Source: JAVXCQ01 sp036659415
GTDB lineage: Bacteria; Bacillota; Negativicutes; Acidaminococcales; Acidaminococcaceae
Direction: 5' to 3'
Assembly (NCBI GenBank): GCA_036659415.1
Contig: JAVXCQ010000005.1
Coordinates: 19,670 to 83,669 of the forward strand
DNA length: 64,000 nt
The position numbers and the translations under genes are program-made. This document shows, in pieces, positions 1-7,256 of this stretch. Each line of letters starts with the position of its first letter. The first letter of the stretch is position 1. Under the pieces are notes generated by a model, which was not told where the DNA came from, ran no database searches, and saw only the letters and a list, made by a program, of their open reading frames with translations.

Positions 1-92
1 AAGAAGATTTTTTACTTCCCACTTCGGGTTTTTTTGTAGTATACTTATCATACTAAATACGATAGCTTAATCGTAATAAGGGCGGATTAATT
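1..92 (+). promoter_or_regulatory. upstream region of the HD-GYP-like gene
   Basis: A TATACT hexamer at 40-45 could be a -10 box, but no good -35 sits 16-18 bp upstream. An inverted repeat (TACGAT at 58-63, ATCGTA at 70-75) lies between it and the start codon. AAGGGCGG at about 78-85 is a plausible ribosome binding site. Whether the repeat is an operator or an RNA hairpin cannot be told from sequence. Confidence 0.3.
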
Positions 93-698
93 ATGTTAAC
101 TATACCCCAGTTTCTCGACTTCCCTAGTGATGGGCAGGCGCGAGAGCTTTGTGATTTCTTTTTAAAAATGCTTGAGCAAAAAAACACGGCTTTATACTTG
201 CACAGTCAACAAGTCGCCAACTACGCAGTCAGCATTGCGGCGAAAATGGGTTTACCGTTTGATGAAGTTGCTTGTATTAGAACGGCTGCTTTGCTGCACG
301 ATATCGGTCATTTGGCCGTACCTAATACCATTCTAGCCAAATTTCCTTATTTAAGCACTAGAGAATTGTCTACGTACAAAAATCATTGTCTGTCCGGAGC
401 TAGTATGCTAGAAAATATTCCGGAATTCAGTCATATCATTAAAATCATTTTTGCACATCATGAAAACTGGGACGGGACCGGCTATCCCAAGCGGCTCAAG
501 GGCGTTAATATTCCTTTAGGTGCCCGTATTATTGCCGTGGCTAACCACTATGACCGCATCATTAATCCCTGCACCCAGCATTGGCAAAAAACGCATACCT
601 TAGCCACACGGGAACTGCGTGATCTCTCTGGGGTACTGTTTGATCCGGAAGTCGTCCAAGCGTTCCTCTACTCCGTCGTCCCCACTAAAAAACATTAA
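93..698 (+). CDS. HD-GYP-type phosphohydrolase domain protein
   Basis: The 201-residue protein is essentially one HD-GYP domain. Visible motifs are H37, the H69-D70 pair in HDIGHL, H98, H122-H123-E124 and D127-G-T-G-Y-P132. The family hydrolyses cyclic dinucleotides such as c-di-GMP using two or three metal ions. No GGDEF, receiver or membrane segment is attached, so it would be cytosolic and unlinked to a sensor. The late motif, usually V-A-D-x-x-D, reads V149-A150-N151-H152-Y153-D154, so a residue that is normally a metal-binding Asp in HD proteins is Asn. Activity may therefore be altered. No diguanylate cyclase gene is nearby. The family call is firm; the substrate is not. Confidence 0.8.
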   Translation: MLTIPQFLDFPSDGQARELCDFFLKMLEQKNTALYLHSQQVANYAVSIAAKMGLPFDEVACIRTAALLHDIGHLAVPNTILAKFPYLSTRELSTYKNHCLSGASMLENIPEFSHIIKIIFAHHENWDGTGYPKRLKGVNIPLGARIIAVANHYDRIINPCTQHWQKTHTLATRELRDLSGVLFDPEVVQAFLYSVVPTKKH

Positions 699-740
699 AG
701 CTTACCCGATCTACAGTTTTGTAGTAAGGTAAGCTTTTGC
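697..740. terminator. convergent bidirectional terminator
   Basis: AAGCTTACC at 698-706 pairs with GGTAAGCTT at 728-736, with an inner CTACA/TGTAG extension and T-rich sequence on the plus side. It overlaps the stop codon of the HD-GYP gene and separates it from convergent comF. Confidence 0.75.
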
Positions 741-751
741 TTTTGCTCGAA

Positions 752-1417
752 CTAATCTGCTCCGCCGGCTAGAGCCAGCCCCCAAATCTGGTGGGCGCCT
801 TGTTGGTGTAAGACCCGAGCGGCGGCCTCCATCGTTGCTCCGCTAGTAAAAATATCGTCCACCAGTAAAATATCCTCGCCCTGCACGCTACCCGTAACAG
901 CAAAACAATTGCTAACGTTACGGCGGCGTGCCTTTTTATTAAGTCCATACTGGGGCTGGGTACTCCGCACTCTAGTTAGACTATTTTGCCACCTGTAGCC
1001 CTTGTGAGTGGCCCACTTATAAAAAATACCGGTAGGTACCTCGTAGCCCCGTCTTTTTTGCCGCTCCGGATCAGTCGCTATCGGGATCACCACCAAGGTA
1101 GCCGGCAACTGGCACGTAGCGGTGAAGATTTGTTCTGGAGCTGCGACTAGCACCTCTTGCGCCAGTAGCGGCAAGAGCCGTTGCCGGCCGCTAAACTTAA
1201 TGCGGTGCAAAGCTTTTCTCATGCCCCCCGTATAATGAAAACACAGGCCGATACTCTCCAAATCTGGACAGTCATAGGCCTGTGGTGCTAACTTGCGTAA
1301 AGCAAGTAAACGCTGCCGACAAGGGTTACACCACAAGCCGCTATCAATCGTGGTCTGACAATCTAAACAACGAGTGGGGAAAAACACTGCTAGCAGTAAC
1401 TGTAAAAATTCTTTCAT
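752..1417 (-). CDS. comF: ComF family phosphoribosyltransferase-like protein
   Basis: This 221-residue protein has the ComF layout. A zinc-ribbon-like N-terminus carries C17-x-x-C20 and C30-x-x-C33. It is followed by a phosphoribosyltransferase fold with the PRPP-loop motif DILLVDDIFTSGAT at about 182-195. ComF proteins take part in uptake or processing of transforming DNA at the cytoplasmic face. Many annotated copies are simply called amidophosphoribosyltransferases. The gene follows recD2 by 19 bp on the same strand, so the two are probably cotranscribed, and a shared DNA-metabolism role is reasonable inference. No other competence gene is in the window. Confidence 0.85.
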   Translation of the reverse strand: MKEFLQLLLAVFFPTRCLDCQTTIDSGLWCNPCRQRLLALRKLAPQAYDCPDLESIGLCFHYTGGMRKALHRIKFSGRQRLLPLLAQEVLVAAPEQIFTATCQLPATLVVIPIATDPERQKRRGYEVPTGIFYKWATHKGYRWQNSLTRVRSTQPQYGLNKKARRRNVSNCFAVTGSVQGEDILLVDDIFTSGATMEAAARVLHQQGAHQIWGLALAGGAD

Positions 1418-1436
1418 GCTTGCTCGCCTCTAAGTT

Positions 1437-3596
1437 TTAACATAAAGCTCGTTCATCTTGTAAGCGTTCTGCCAATAAGGAATACCGCTTGCGAGTTTTA
1501 TCATTGCTGACGGCCGTATTCATAGCCGCCCCACTTCCTACTAAAAGCACCTGCTGTTTGGCTCTAGTAATAGCGGTGTAGAGCAAGTTACGCTGGAGTA
1601 GCATATAATGGCTACGCACTAAAGGCATAATCACAATGCCATATTCACTGCCCTGGGATTTGTGTACGCTCATAGCATAAGCCAGCTGCAATTCGTCCAG
1701 TTCCGCCGGTCCGTATTCCACTGTTTCGCCTTCTTGTCGTTCGGGATAGGCCACGGTCACATTTCGACCATTAATAAATTTGATTTTACCAATATCTCCA
1801 TTAAAAACATCTTTTTCATAATTATTGCGGATTTGCATCACTTTGTCGCCCACCCGCAAAATATTACTCGGCGCTACTACTTCTGCCCGACTAACGCTGG
1901 GAGGGTTGGTGCGTTCCTGCAAGAGTTTATTGAGATTTTGTACGCCGCAGGGATTTTTGTGCATGGGGGACAGCACTTGAACAGTCTGCCATCCGTTATG
2001 CTCAATAAGCCGAGCATAGGTTTCCACAATATAGGCCGCTGCCGCCGGTTCATCTTCAAACGCTTCAAAAGCAAAATCACTCTGGGGTTGACATTCCGGC
2101 ATTAGCCCCCGATTAATGCGGTGGGCATTACGAACAATGGGACTTAAAGCGGCTTGACGGAAAATATTTTCCAGTCTGACCACGGGCATTTTCTGACTTC
2201 TAATAATATCTTTCAGCACCGAGCCTGCACCCACAGAGGGCAATTGGTCCACGTCCCCCACCAAAATCAGCCGGCAACCCACCGGTACGGCTTTGAGTAA
2301 ACTGTGCATGAGCACAATATCTAGCATGGAGGCTTCGTCCACAATAATAGCGTCCGCTTCCAAAGGAGTTTCTTCGTTACGACCAAAAAACATTTTTTCC
2401 CCATTAGGGGTATATTCCAAAAGACGATGCACTGTTGACGCCGGGTGACCTGCTGAGTCCGCCAAACGTCGAGCGGCTCTCCCGGTTGGTGCAGCCAAAA
2501 GAATTTTGCAGCCAGCTTTTTCCAGTACCGCCAAAATACCTTTAACGACGGTTGTTTTACCGGTACCGGGGCCACCGGTTAGCACGAAAACACCATGTTC
2601 CAAGGAAGCCCGAATGGCTTCTTTTTGAGCCTCGGCTAGGCTAATGCTTTCGGCTGCTTCCCACGTGGTAATAATGCCTTGATAATCCACGTTTAACAGG
2701 CGGTTAATCTTATCTCGTAAATACAAAAGCCGCCGAGCGACACCGGTTTCTGCCCGATATAAATACTCCGGATAAATTAAACGCAAACCGCCTACTTCTT
2801 CGGTGCGTAATAAATCTTCTGTTAATAACTGCTGAAAAACGCTATTAATTTCTTCACTATCAATTTGGAGCATTTTGGTGGTTTCTGCCAACAAGATACT
2901 CTCCGGTACGCAGGTATGACCTGCCGCCGCTGCTTGCGTCAAAGCAAATTCTAGTCCCGCCTTAATCCGCTCCGGCGCACTATAAGCTAGCCCCATAGCA
3001 AGAGCGATGCGATCGGCCGTGCGAAAGCCGATACCTGCAACCTCGGTGGCTAAGCAATAAGGATTTGCTTCAATCCGCTTCACGACCGTGGCTCCATAAA
3101 CCGCTTGCAATTTGGGTGCATAGCTGGCACTAATGCCGTGTTCTTCCAAATAGAGCATGAGTTCTCGCAAATCGGAAAGTCCGGCATAGGACTCACCAAT
3201 CACTGCGGCCTTTTTTTTGCCTATCCCGGCGACTTCCGCCAAACGCTCTGGGGTGGTGCTTAACACTTGTAAAGTTGTCGTGCCAAAATGGGCGACAATT
3301 CTCGCCGCCATTGCTCGCCCGATACCTTTAACCGCGCCGGAGCCCAAAAAACGTTCCATCCCTACCACCGAGGAGGGCTGAACAATTTGGCAGGTGCTAG
3401 CCTGAAACTGCCGTCCAAACTTGGGGTGCTCTCCCCAATGCCCGGTAAGCTTCACCTGCTCACCTACAAAAGGCGGTACACCGCGATAAACCACAGCGAC
3501 TTTGCCTAGGCTGGAGCTTTGCACTTTGAAGACACAAAACTTGCCGTCGCCGGCTTGAAAAACCACCGTTTCTATTATTGCTTCCAGTTCATCCAT
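1437..3596 (-). CDS. recD2: RecD2-type ATP-dependent DNA helicase
   Basis: RecD2 is a 5'-3' superfamily 1B helicase that works without RecBC in DNA repair and replication-fork maintenance. From the ATG at 3596 the protein is 719 residues. It has an OB-like N-terminus, helix-hairpin-helix repeats (for example GSGAVKGIGRAMAARIV near 85), a Walker A motif GGPGTGKT at about 341-348, DEAS at about 419-422, and a C-terminal UvrD-like block with the motif LAYAMSVHKSQGSE. An in-frame extension of 24 codons reaches 3668, but it would contain the gene's own TATAAT box. The ATG at 3596, preceded by GGCGGTG, is therefore the better start. comF follows downstream. Confidence 0.9.
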   Translation of the reverse strand: MDELEAIIETVVFQAGDGKFCVFKVQSSSLGKVAVVYRGVPPFVGEQVKLTGHWGEHPKFGRQFQASTCQIVQPSSVVGMERFLGSGAVKGIGRAMAARIVAHFGTTTLQVLSTTPERLAEVAGIGKKKAAVIGESYAGLSDLRELMLYLEEHGISASYAPKLQAVYGATVVKRIEANPYCLATEVAGIGFRTADRIALAMGLAYSAPERIKAGLEFALTQAAAAGHTCVPESILLAETTKMLQIDSEEINSVFQQLLTEDLLRTEEVGGLRLIYPEYLYRAETGVARRLLYLRDKINRLLNVDYQGIITTWEAAESISLAEAQKEAIRASLEHGVFVLTGGPGTGKTTVVKGILAVLEKAGCKILLAAPTGRAARRLADSAGHPASTVHRLLEYTPNGEKMFFGRNEETPLEADAIIVDEASMLDIVLMHSLLKAVPVGCRLILVGDVDQLPSVGAGSVLKDIIRSQKMPVVRLENIFRQAALSPIVRNAHRINRGLMPECQPQSDFAFEAFEDEPAAAAYIVETYARLIEHNGWQTVQVLSPMHKNPCGVQNLNKLLQERTNPPSVSRAEVVAPSNILRVGDKVMQIRNNYEKDVFNGDIGKIKFINGRNVTVAYPERQEGETVEYGPAELDELQLAYAMSVHKSQGSEYGIVIMPLVRSHYMLLQRNLLYTAITRAKQQVLLVGSGAAMNTAVSNDKTRKRYSLLAERLQDERALC

Positions 3597-3635
3597 TTTT
3601 ACACCGCCAATACCGAACCTCTGTTTTATCCATTT

Positions 3636-3664
3636 ATTATAGCACATTTTACGGCTCGATTTTG
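3636..3664 (-). promoter_or_regulatory. promoter of recD2-comF
   Basis: The minus strand reads TATAAT at 3641-3636 with an extended TGC just upstream. The -35 region near 3659-3664 is weak. The predicted transcript start lies about 35 nt before the ATG at 3596. It lies back to back with the plus-strand promoter at 3662-3690, so the two -35 regions overlap. Confidence 0.65.
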
Positions 3665-3690
3665 ACATTATCCTGCCAATAAGCTATAAT
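3662..3690 (+). promoter_or_regulatory. sigma-A promoter of the SpeD-like gene
   Basis: A perfect TTGACA (3662-3667), 17-bp spacer and perfect TATAAT (3685-3690). Transcription would start near 3697, too close to the ATG at 3706 to leave room for a ribosome binding site. This supports the GTG start at 3733. Confidence 0.85.
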
Positions 3691-3732
3691 AGAGCGAAAC
3701 TTATTATGTACCTGGTAGGAAGGGGTTCAATC

Positions 3733-4191
3733 GTGAAATTTAAAGGCACTCAAATAGCAATTGATATGTACGGCTGTAGCGATGAAGTCATCAGCAATCC
3801 GGAAGCAGTAGAAGCTATCCTCCGCGAAGCAATTGTGGAGTATCATATGGAAGAACGTGCTGTCCACTACAATGCAGAAGACAATGGCGAATATTCCCTA
3901 ATCGTTCCTTGTAAACGTGGGCATATTAACCTGCATGTTTATCCGCAAATTGGTTTTGCCGCTGTTGATGTGTTTACCGTCAACGATGCCGCTAATCCTG
4001 ATAAACTTGCTGTGTATCTGCGGGCTAAGTTTGCTCCTGATAAATCCAAAATCACGTTCTTGGAACGTGGGGATTTCGGCTCGCAAAATGATATGAAGCC
4101 ACGCCGCAAATCGCAAATTAAAACCATTCGCCGGGCCAAAAATGCCGGTAATGCTTTGAAAAAATTAATGATGAGGCCCAAATCCTTATAG
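3733..4191 (+). CDS. AdoMet decarboxylase (SpeD) homologue lacking the pyruvoyl serine
   Basis: The 152-residue protein aligns along its length with class 1B S-adenosylmethionine decarboxylases, which self-cleave before a serine to make a pyruvoyl cofactor for spermidine synthesis. With the GTG at 3733 as residue 1 (GGAAGGGG 7 nt upstream), numbering matches the Thermotoga enzyme. Ser55 and His68 are kept, but the processing site Glu62-Ser63 is Arg62-Gly63 and catalytic Cys83 is Val83 (motif GFAAVDVFTVN). It cannot form the pyruvoyl group by the known route. A basic tail of about 35 residues (RRKSQIKTIRRAKNAG and beyond) extends past the usual end. No spermidine synthase gene is nearby. It may be a regulatory pseudoenzyme or have a new activity. 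Confidence 0.8.
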   Translation: MKFKGTQIAIDMYGCSDEVISNPEAVEAILREAIVEYHMEERAVHYNAEDNGEYSLIVPCKRGHINLHVYPQIGFAAVDVFTVNDAANPDKLAVYLRAKFAPDKSKITFLERGDFGSQNDMKPRRKSQIKTIRRAKNAGNALKKLMMRPKSL

Positions 4192-4209
4192 GCTCTCCTG
4201 TGCATAACC

Positions 4210-4244
4210 AAAGTATCTGTGCTTGCTGACAGATACTTTTTTTT
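4210..4244 (+). terminator. intrinsic terminator after the SpeD-like gene
   Basis: Stem AAAGTATCTGT (4210-4220) with ACAGATACTTT (4229-4239), 8-nt loop, followed by a run of eight T. It makes the SpeD-like gene a single-gene transcript. Confidence 0.9.
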
Positions 4245-4273
4245 ATAGCAAAACAACAAAGTCCCTAGAAAGC

Positions 4274-4302
4274 TTAAATCTTAATTATTTTTATGTTACA
4301 AT
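4274..4302 (+). promoter_or_regulatory. promoter of the HAD-pentapeptide pair
   Basis: Extended -10 TGT-TACAAT at 4294-4302, weak -35 TTAAAT at 4274-4279 (17-bp spacer). The ribosome binding site AGGAGGG lies at 4324-4330. Confidence 0.6.
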
Positions 4303-4336
4303 AGAATTGCTTTGGTAAACAACAGGAGGGACACTA

Positions 4337-5026
4337 ATGAAATATTTATTTTGGGATATAGACGGCACGCTTTTACTAACCGGTCGTGCCGGCATTGATG
4401 CTTTGAGAGAAGCTATTCGCACCCGTTTTCACAATAATGATTTTGATTTTTCTCATGGTTTAGCAGGTTGTACTGATTCTTACATCATTAAACAAGCCAT
4501 CACTGACCTCAAAGGACGCTGTACGGCAGCTGATGCAGCAGGTCTATTAATTCTCTATAACCAGCTCTTACCGGCTGCGCTCCTAACTCACCAGGGGAAG
4601 CTCATGCCCAACGTGCAAACAACCTTGGCCTATCTACAACAGACCCAGACCAACTATACTAGTGCTCTGTTAACTGGCAACTGTAGTACCGCTGCGCATC
4701 TCAAGCTTAAACACTACGGCCTTGAGCCTTATTTTGATTATCGCCTGAGTACCTTTGGCGAACTCAGCGAAGAGCGCACCCTGCTGGCACAGGCTGCCCT
4801 GCAAAAACTCTATGTACAAAATACCGCCATTAATCCGCAAACTTTGACTATTATCGGCGATACGCCCCACGATATTAAATGCGCTCAGGCCATTGGCGCT
4901 CGCTGTCTTATTATCCTTGCCGGTTCCGGCTACAGCGAAGCTGAACTCCAAGAACAACGGCCTTGGAAAATCATTAAGGAACTACCTAGTGACCCACAAG
5001 CTTTTGTGGCTTTATTAGACGAATAG
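4337..5026 (+). CDS. HAD superfamily hydrolase, phosphoglycolate phosphatase-like
   Basis: This 229-residue protein carries all HAD motifs: nucleophile D7 and acid-base D9 in WDIDGT, motif II T113 in LLTGN, motif III lysine near 125, and motif IV GDTPHD at 174-179. The helical cap between residues 15 and 85 is of the C1 type found in phosphoglycolate phosphatases. It probably removes phosphate from a small metabolite in the cytosol; the substrate cannot be read from sequence. It has a clean AGGAGGG site 6 nt upstream. The pentapeptide-repeat gene follows after 8 bp, so they form a two-gene unit. Confidence 0.85.
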   Translation: MKYLFWDIDGTLLLTGRAGIDALREAIRTRFHNNDFDFSHGLAGCTDSYIIKQAITDLKGRCTAADAAGLLILYNQLLPAALLTHQGKLMPNVQTTLAYLQQTQTNYTSALLTGNCSTAAHLKLKHYGLEPYFDYRLSTFGELSEERTLLAQAALQKLYVQNTAINPQTLTIIGDTPHDIKCAQAIGARCLIILAGSGYSEAELQEQRPWKIIKELPSDPQAFVALLDE

Positions 5027-5034
5027 GAGTTGCC

Positions 5035-5778
5035 ATGAACAAAAAAATCTATCTACTAACCGCTTTGTTACTGTTACAACTAACAACGGCGGAAGCTTAT
5101 AACGACACCGATTTAGCCACGTTACTTGCTACCGGCAATTGCCCCGCTGGCGATTTATCCGGAGCTCAACTGGTAAACCTGGACTTATCCAATGCCGACC
5201 TCGTTGGCGCCAACCTAAACTTTGCGAATCTGGAGGGTACGGCTTTGGAAAAAGCCAATCTCCATACGGCCACTTTGCGTAAGGCGAACTTAAAGAGTAC
5301 CTCGCTGACACAAGCTAATTTAACTGCCACTGACCTGTCCTATGCTAATTTGCAAAAAGCGGATTGTAACCGCACCAATTTTTCCGGCAGCAATGCTTTT
5401 CGTGCCAATTTTACCACTGCGCTGTTATCTTTTGCCAATTTTCGCAACTCTAATTTGCAGGAAGCCAGCCTAGACTATATTAATGGTTATTTTACCGACT
5501 TTAGTCATGCTAATTTGGCCTATTCCTGGTTCTACCAAGCAGATTTACGCAAAGCAACCTTAACCGGAGCCAATTTATATAATGCTAAATTGCAAAAAGC
5601 AAATTTAACGGAAGCTGTTTTGCACCGGGCCAATCTTGCCTATGCCAATTTAAACCAAGCAGATTTGACCAAGGCGGATTTTGCTGCCGCCAATCTGGAA
5701 AGAACAAATTTAGTTGATGCCAAAATTCAAGATACCCGTTTAGAAACTGCTCTATTACTCAAACCCCAATTGCAATAG
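5035..5778 (+). CDS. exported pentapeptide-repeat protein
   Basis: The 247-residue protein starts with a classical signal peptide: lysines at 3-4, a leucine-rich core at 7-16 and an A-x-A cleavage site with cleavage expected after A21. From about residue 38 to 235 it is nearly all A(D/N)Lxx pentapeptides, which fold as a right-handed quadrilateral beta-helix. That predicts roughly ten coils and an elongated rod. No other domain or membrane anchor is present, so a soluble protein outside the cytoplasmic membrane is expected. The function is unknown. Qnr-like DNA mimicry is unlikely for an exported protein. It is cotranscribed with the HAD gene. Confidence 0.85.
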   Translation: MNKKIYLLTALLLLQLTTAEAYNDTDLATLLATGNCPAGDLSGAQLVNLDLSNADLVGANLNFANLEGTALEKANLHTATLRKANLKSTSLTQANLTATDLSYANLQKADCNRTNFSGSNAFRANFTTALLSFANFRNSNLQEASLDYINGYFTDFSHANLAYSWFYQADLRKATLTGANLYNAKLQKANLTEAVLHRANLAYANLNQADLTKADFAAANLERTNLVDAKIQDTRLETALLLKPQLQ

Positions 5779-5780
5779 GA

Positions 5781-5840
5781 CGACAAAACAGGACTTGTGC
5801 CTAGTGTTTAACACTAAGTGCAAGTCCTGTTTTATTGTCG
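5781..5840. terminator. long convergent hairpin terminator
   Basis: An almost continuous stem of over 20 bp. CGACAAAACAGGACTTG at 5781-5797 pairs with the complementary arm ending at 5840. It serves the pentapeptide gene on plus and the AICAR transformylase gene on minus. Confidence 0.85.
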
Positions 5841-5857
5841 GCAGTCAGACCGCCCGC

Positions 5858-7033
5858 TTAATGATGAAAGAGGCGTAGTCCCGTACAAGCCATCGTAATT
5901 TGATATTTATCGCAGGTAGCAATGACGTGGTCATCACGAATAGAGCCGCCGGCTTGAGCAATAAAATCGACGCCACTACGATGAGCTCGTTCAATATTAT
6001 CACCAAAGGGGAAGAAAGCGTCAGAGCCTAGACTCACTCCGTGCAAAGTCGTAAGCCAGGCTTGCCGTTCTTCACGGGTAAGACGCTCAGGTTTTTCGGT
6101 GAAGAATAATTCCCAAGTGCCATCAGCCAAAACGTCCATATCATCCTCGGAAATATACACGTCCACCGTGTTATCCCGATCAGGACGTCTGATATCGGCT
6201 TTAAAGGGTAGCGCCAAAACTTTGGGGTTTTGTCTTAAATACCAATTGTCCACCTTGTTCCCAGCTAAACGGGTACAATGAATACGAGATTGTTGCCCCG
6301 CTCCTACGCCCACCGTTTGTCCGTCTTTGACATAACAAACAGAGTTAGATTGCGTGTATTTTAGGGTAATAAGGGCTATGAGCAAATCTCTGGTGGCTGC
6401 TGCCGTCAGCTCTTGCTTAACGGTCGGTCGATTGCAGAACAAATCCGCCGTAATTTGTACAGCATTGCGTCCCTGTTCAAAAGTAATACCAAACACGTCT
6501 TTGGTTTCCACTGGGTTTGGTACGAACTCCGGGTCAATTTGAATAACGTTGTAGGTTCCTTTACGTTTGGTTTTAAGAATGGCGAGGGCTTCCTCCGTAT
6601 AACCAGGAGCAATGACGCCGTCTGAAACTTCTCGTGCCAGCATGGTGGCTGTCTGGCGGTCGCATACTTGAGAAAGGGCTACAAAATCGCCATAGGAAGA
6701 CATTCTGTCCGCACCACGAGCACGAGCATAGGCCGTGGCCAAAGGCGACAGTTCTAAATCGTCTACATAATAGATTTTTTGCAGGGTTTTGCTCATCGGT
6801 AAACCCACGGCAGCGCCGGCCGGGCTTACGTGTTTAAAGGACGCTGCTGCCGGTAACCCGGTAGCCTCTTGCAATTCTTTAACCAATTGCCAGCTATTAA
6901 ATGCGTCCAAAAAATTAATATAGCCGGGACGCCCATTCAAAACTACGAGGGGCAAAGCACTCCCGTCTTTCATATAAATACGTGCCGGGTCTTGATTTGG
7001 GTTACAGCCATACTTTAACTTTAATTCCTTCAT
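5858..7033 (-). CDS. purH: standalone AICAR transformylase (PurH C-domain only)
   Basis: The enzyme transfers a formyl group from 10-formyltetrahydrofolate to AICAR (ZMP), the ninth step of IMP synthesis. At 391 residues it matches only the transformylase part of bifunctional PurH. The catalytic pair K67-H68 is in SFKHVSPAGAA, and C-terminal motifs such as SDAFFPFGDNIERA are present. The IMP cyclohydrolase (MGS-like) domain is absent and must be encoded elsewhere. The start at 7033 has AAGGGGG 8 nt upstream. No other purine gene is adjacent. Expression is probably controlled by the ZTP riboswitch at 7057-7152. Confidence 0.88.
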   Translation of the reverse strand: MKELKLKYGCNPNQDPARIYMKDGSALPLVVLNGRPGYINFLDAFNSWQLVKELQEATGLPAAASFKHVSPAGAAVGLPMSKTLQKIYYVDDLELSPLATAYARARGADRMSSYGDFVALSQVCDRQTATMLAREVSDGVIAPGYTEEALAILKTKRKGTYNVIQIDPEFVPNPVETKDVFGITFEQGRNAVQITADLFCNRPTVKQELTAAATRDLLIALITLKYTQSNSVCYVKDGQTVGVGAGQQSRIHCTRLAGNKVDNWYLRQNPKVLALPFKADIRRPDRDNTVDVYISEDDMDVLADGTWELFFTEKPERLTREERQAWLTTLHGVSLGSDAFFPFGDNIERAHRSGVDFIAQAGGSIRDDHVIATCDKYQITMACTGLRLFHH

Positions 7034-7056
7034 GTGGTAATCCCCCTTTAATATGC

Positions 7057-7152
7057 AAAAAAGCCGCCACTCCGGGCTACTTCTGCCCAGACGGTCGGCT
7101 ACTTACCGGTCATACTTCCATGTGGTTATCCACTTCCGTCAGTTATATGACC
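7057..7152 (-). promoter_or_regulatory. ZTP (pfl) riboswitch with overlapping terminator
   Basis: On the minus strand the leader begins with GGTCAT (7152-7147), ACTGACGG and a GTGG-loop-CCAC stem, closing with ATGACC. The conserved pfl 3' motif CCGACCGTCTGGGCA follows (ending at 7084). The 3' stem AGCCG (7100-7096) pairs with CGGCT (7066-7062), which runs straight into six T. The inner TGGGC/GCCCG pairing extends it into an intrinsic terminator. ZTP riboswitches usually turn genes on when ZMP/ZTP is high. Here the regulated enzyme consumes ZMP, a direct substrate-feedback arrangement. Confidence 0.88.
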
Positions 7153-7164
7153 TACTATGTTTTG

Positions 7165-7193
7165 ATTATACAATTCTCCGCAAATGTTGTCAA
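7165..7193 (-). promoter_or_regulatory. promoter of the ZTP riboswitch-purH transcript
   Basis: Perfect TTGACA (7193-7188), 17-bp spacer and perfect TATAAT (7170-7165) on the minus strand. The predicted start lies just upstream of the first aptamer stem. Confidence 0.9.
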
Positions 7194-7221
7194 TGCAGAG
7201 GTTTTGCTCTTCACTTTGTGC

Positions 7222-7250
7222 TAAAATAGACTTATTAAAATAAAGGAAGT
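7222..7250 (+). promoter_or_regulatory. probable promoter and RBS of the radical SAM gene
   Basis: Extended -10 TGC-TAAAAT at 7219-7227 without a clear -35. AAAGGAAG at 7242-7249 is the ribosome binding site. The gene is divergent from the purH transcript. Confidence 0.45.
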
Positions 7251-7256
7251 GTTGTT

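Noticed and set aside
1662..2105. 147-codon plus-strand frame
   Set aside because: Antisense to the RecD2 C-terminal domain; no support.
3706..3732. ATG start for the SpeD-like gene
   Set aside because: Lies about 9 nt from the predicted transcript start, leaving no room for a ribosome binding site; GTG at 3733 has GGAAGGGG 7 nt upstream and matches family numbering.
7034..7160. Purine (guanine/adenine) riboswitch upstream of purH
   Set aside because: The sequence lacks the purine aptamer core and instead matches the ZTP motif with CTGGGCA.
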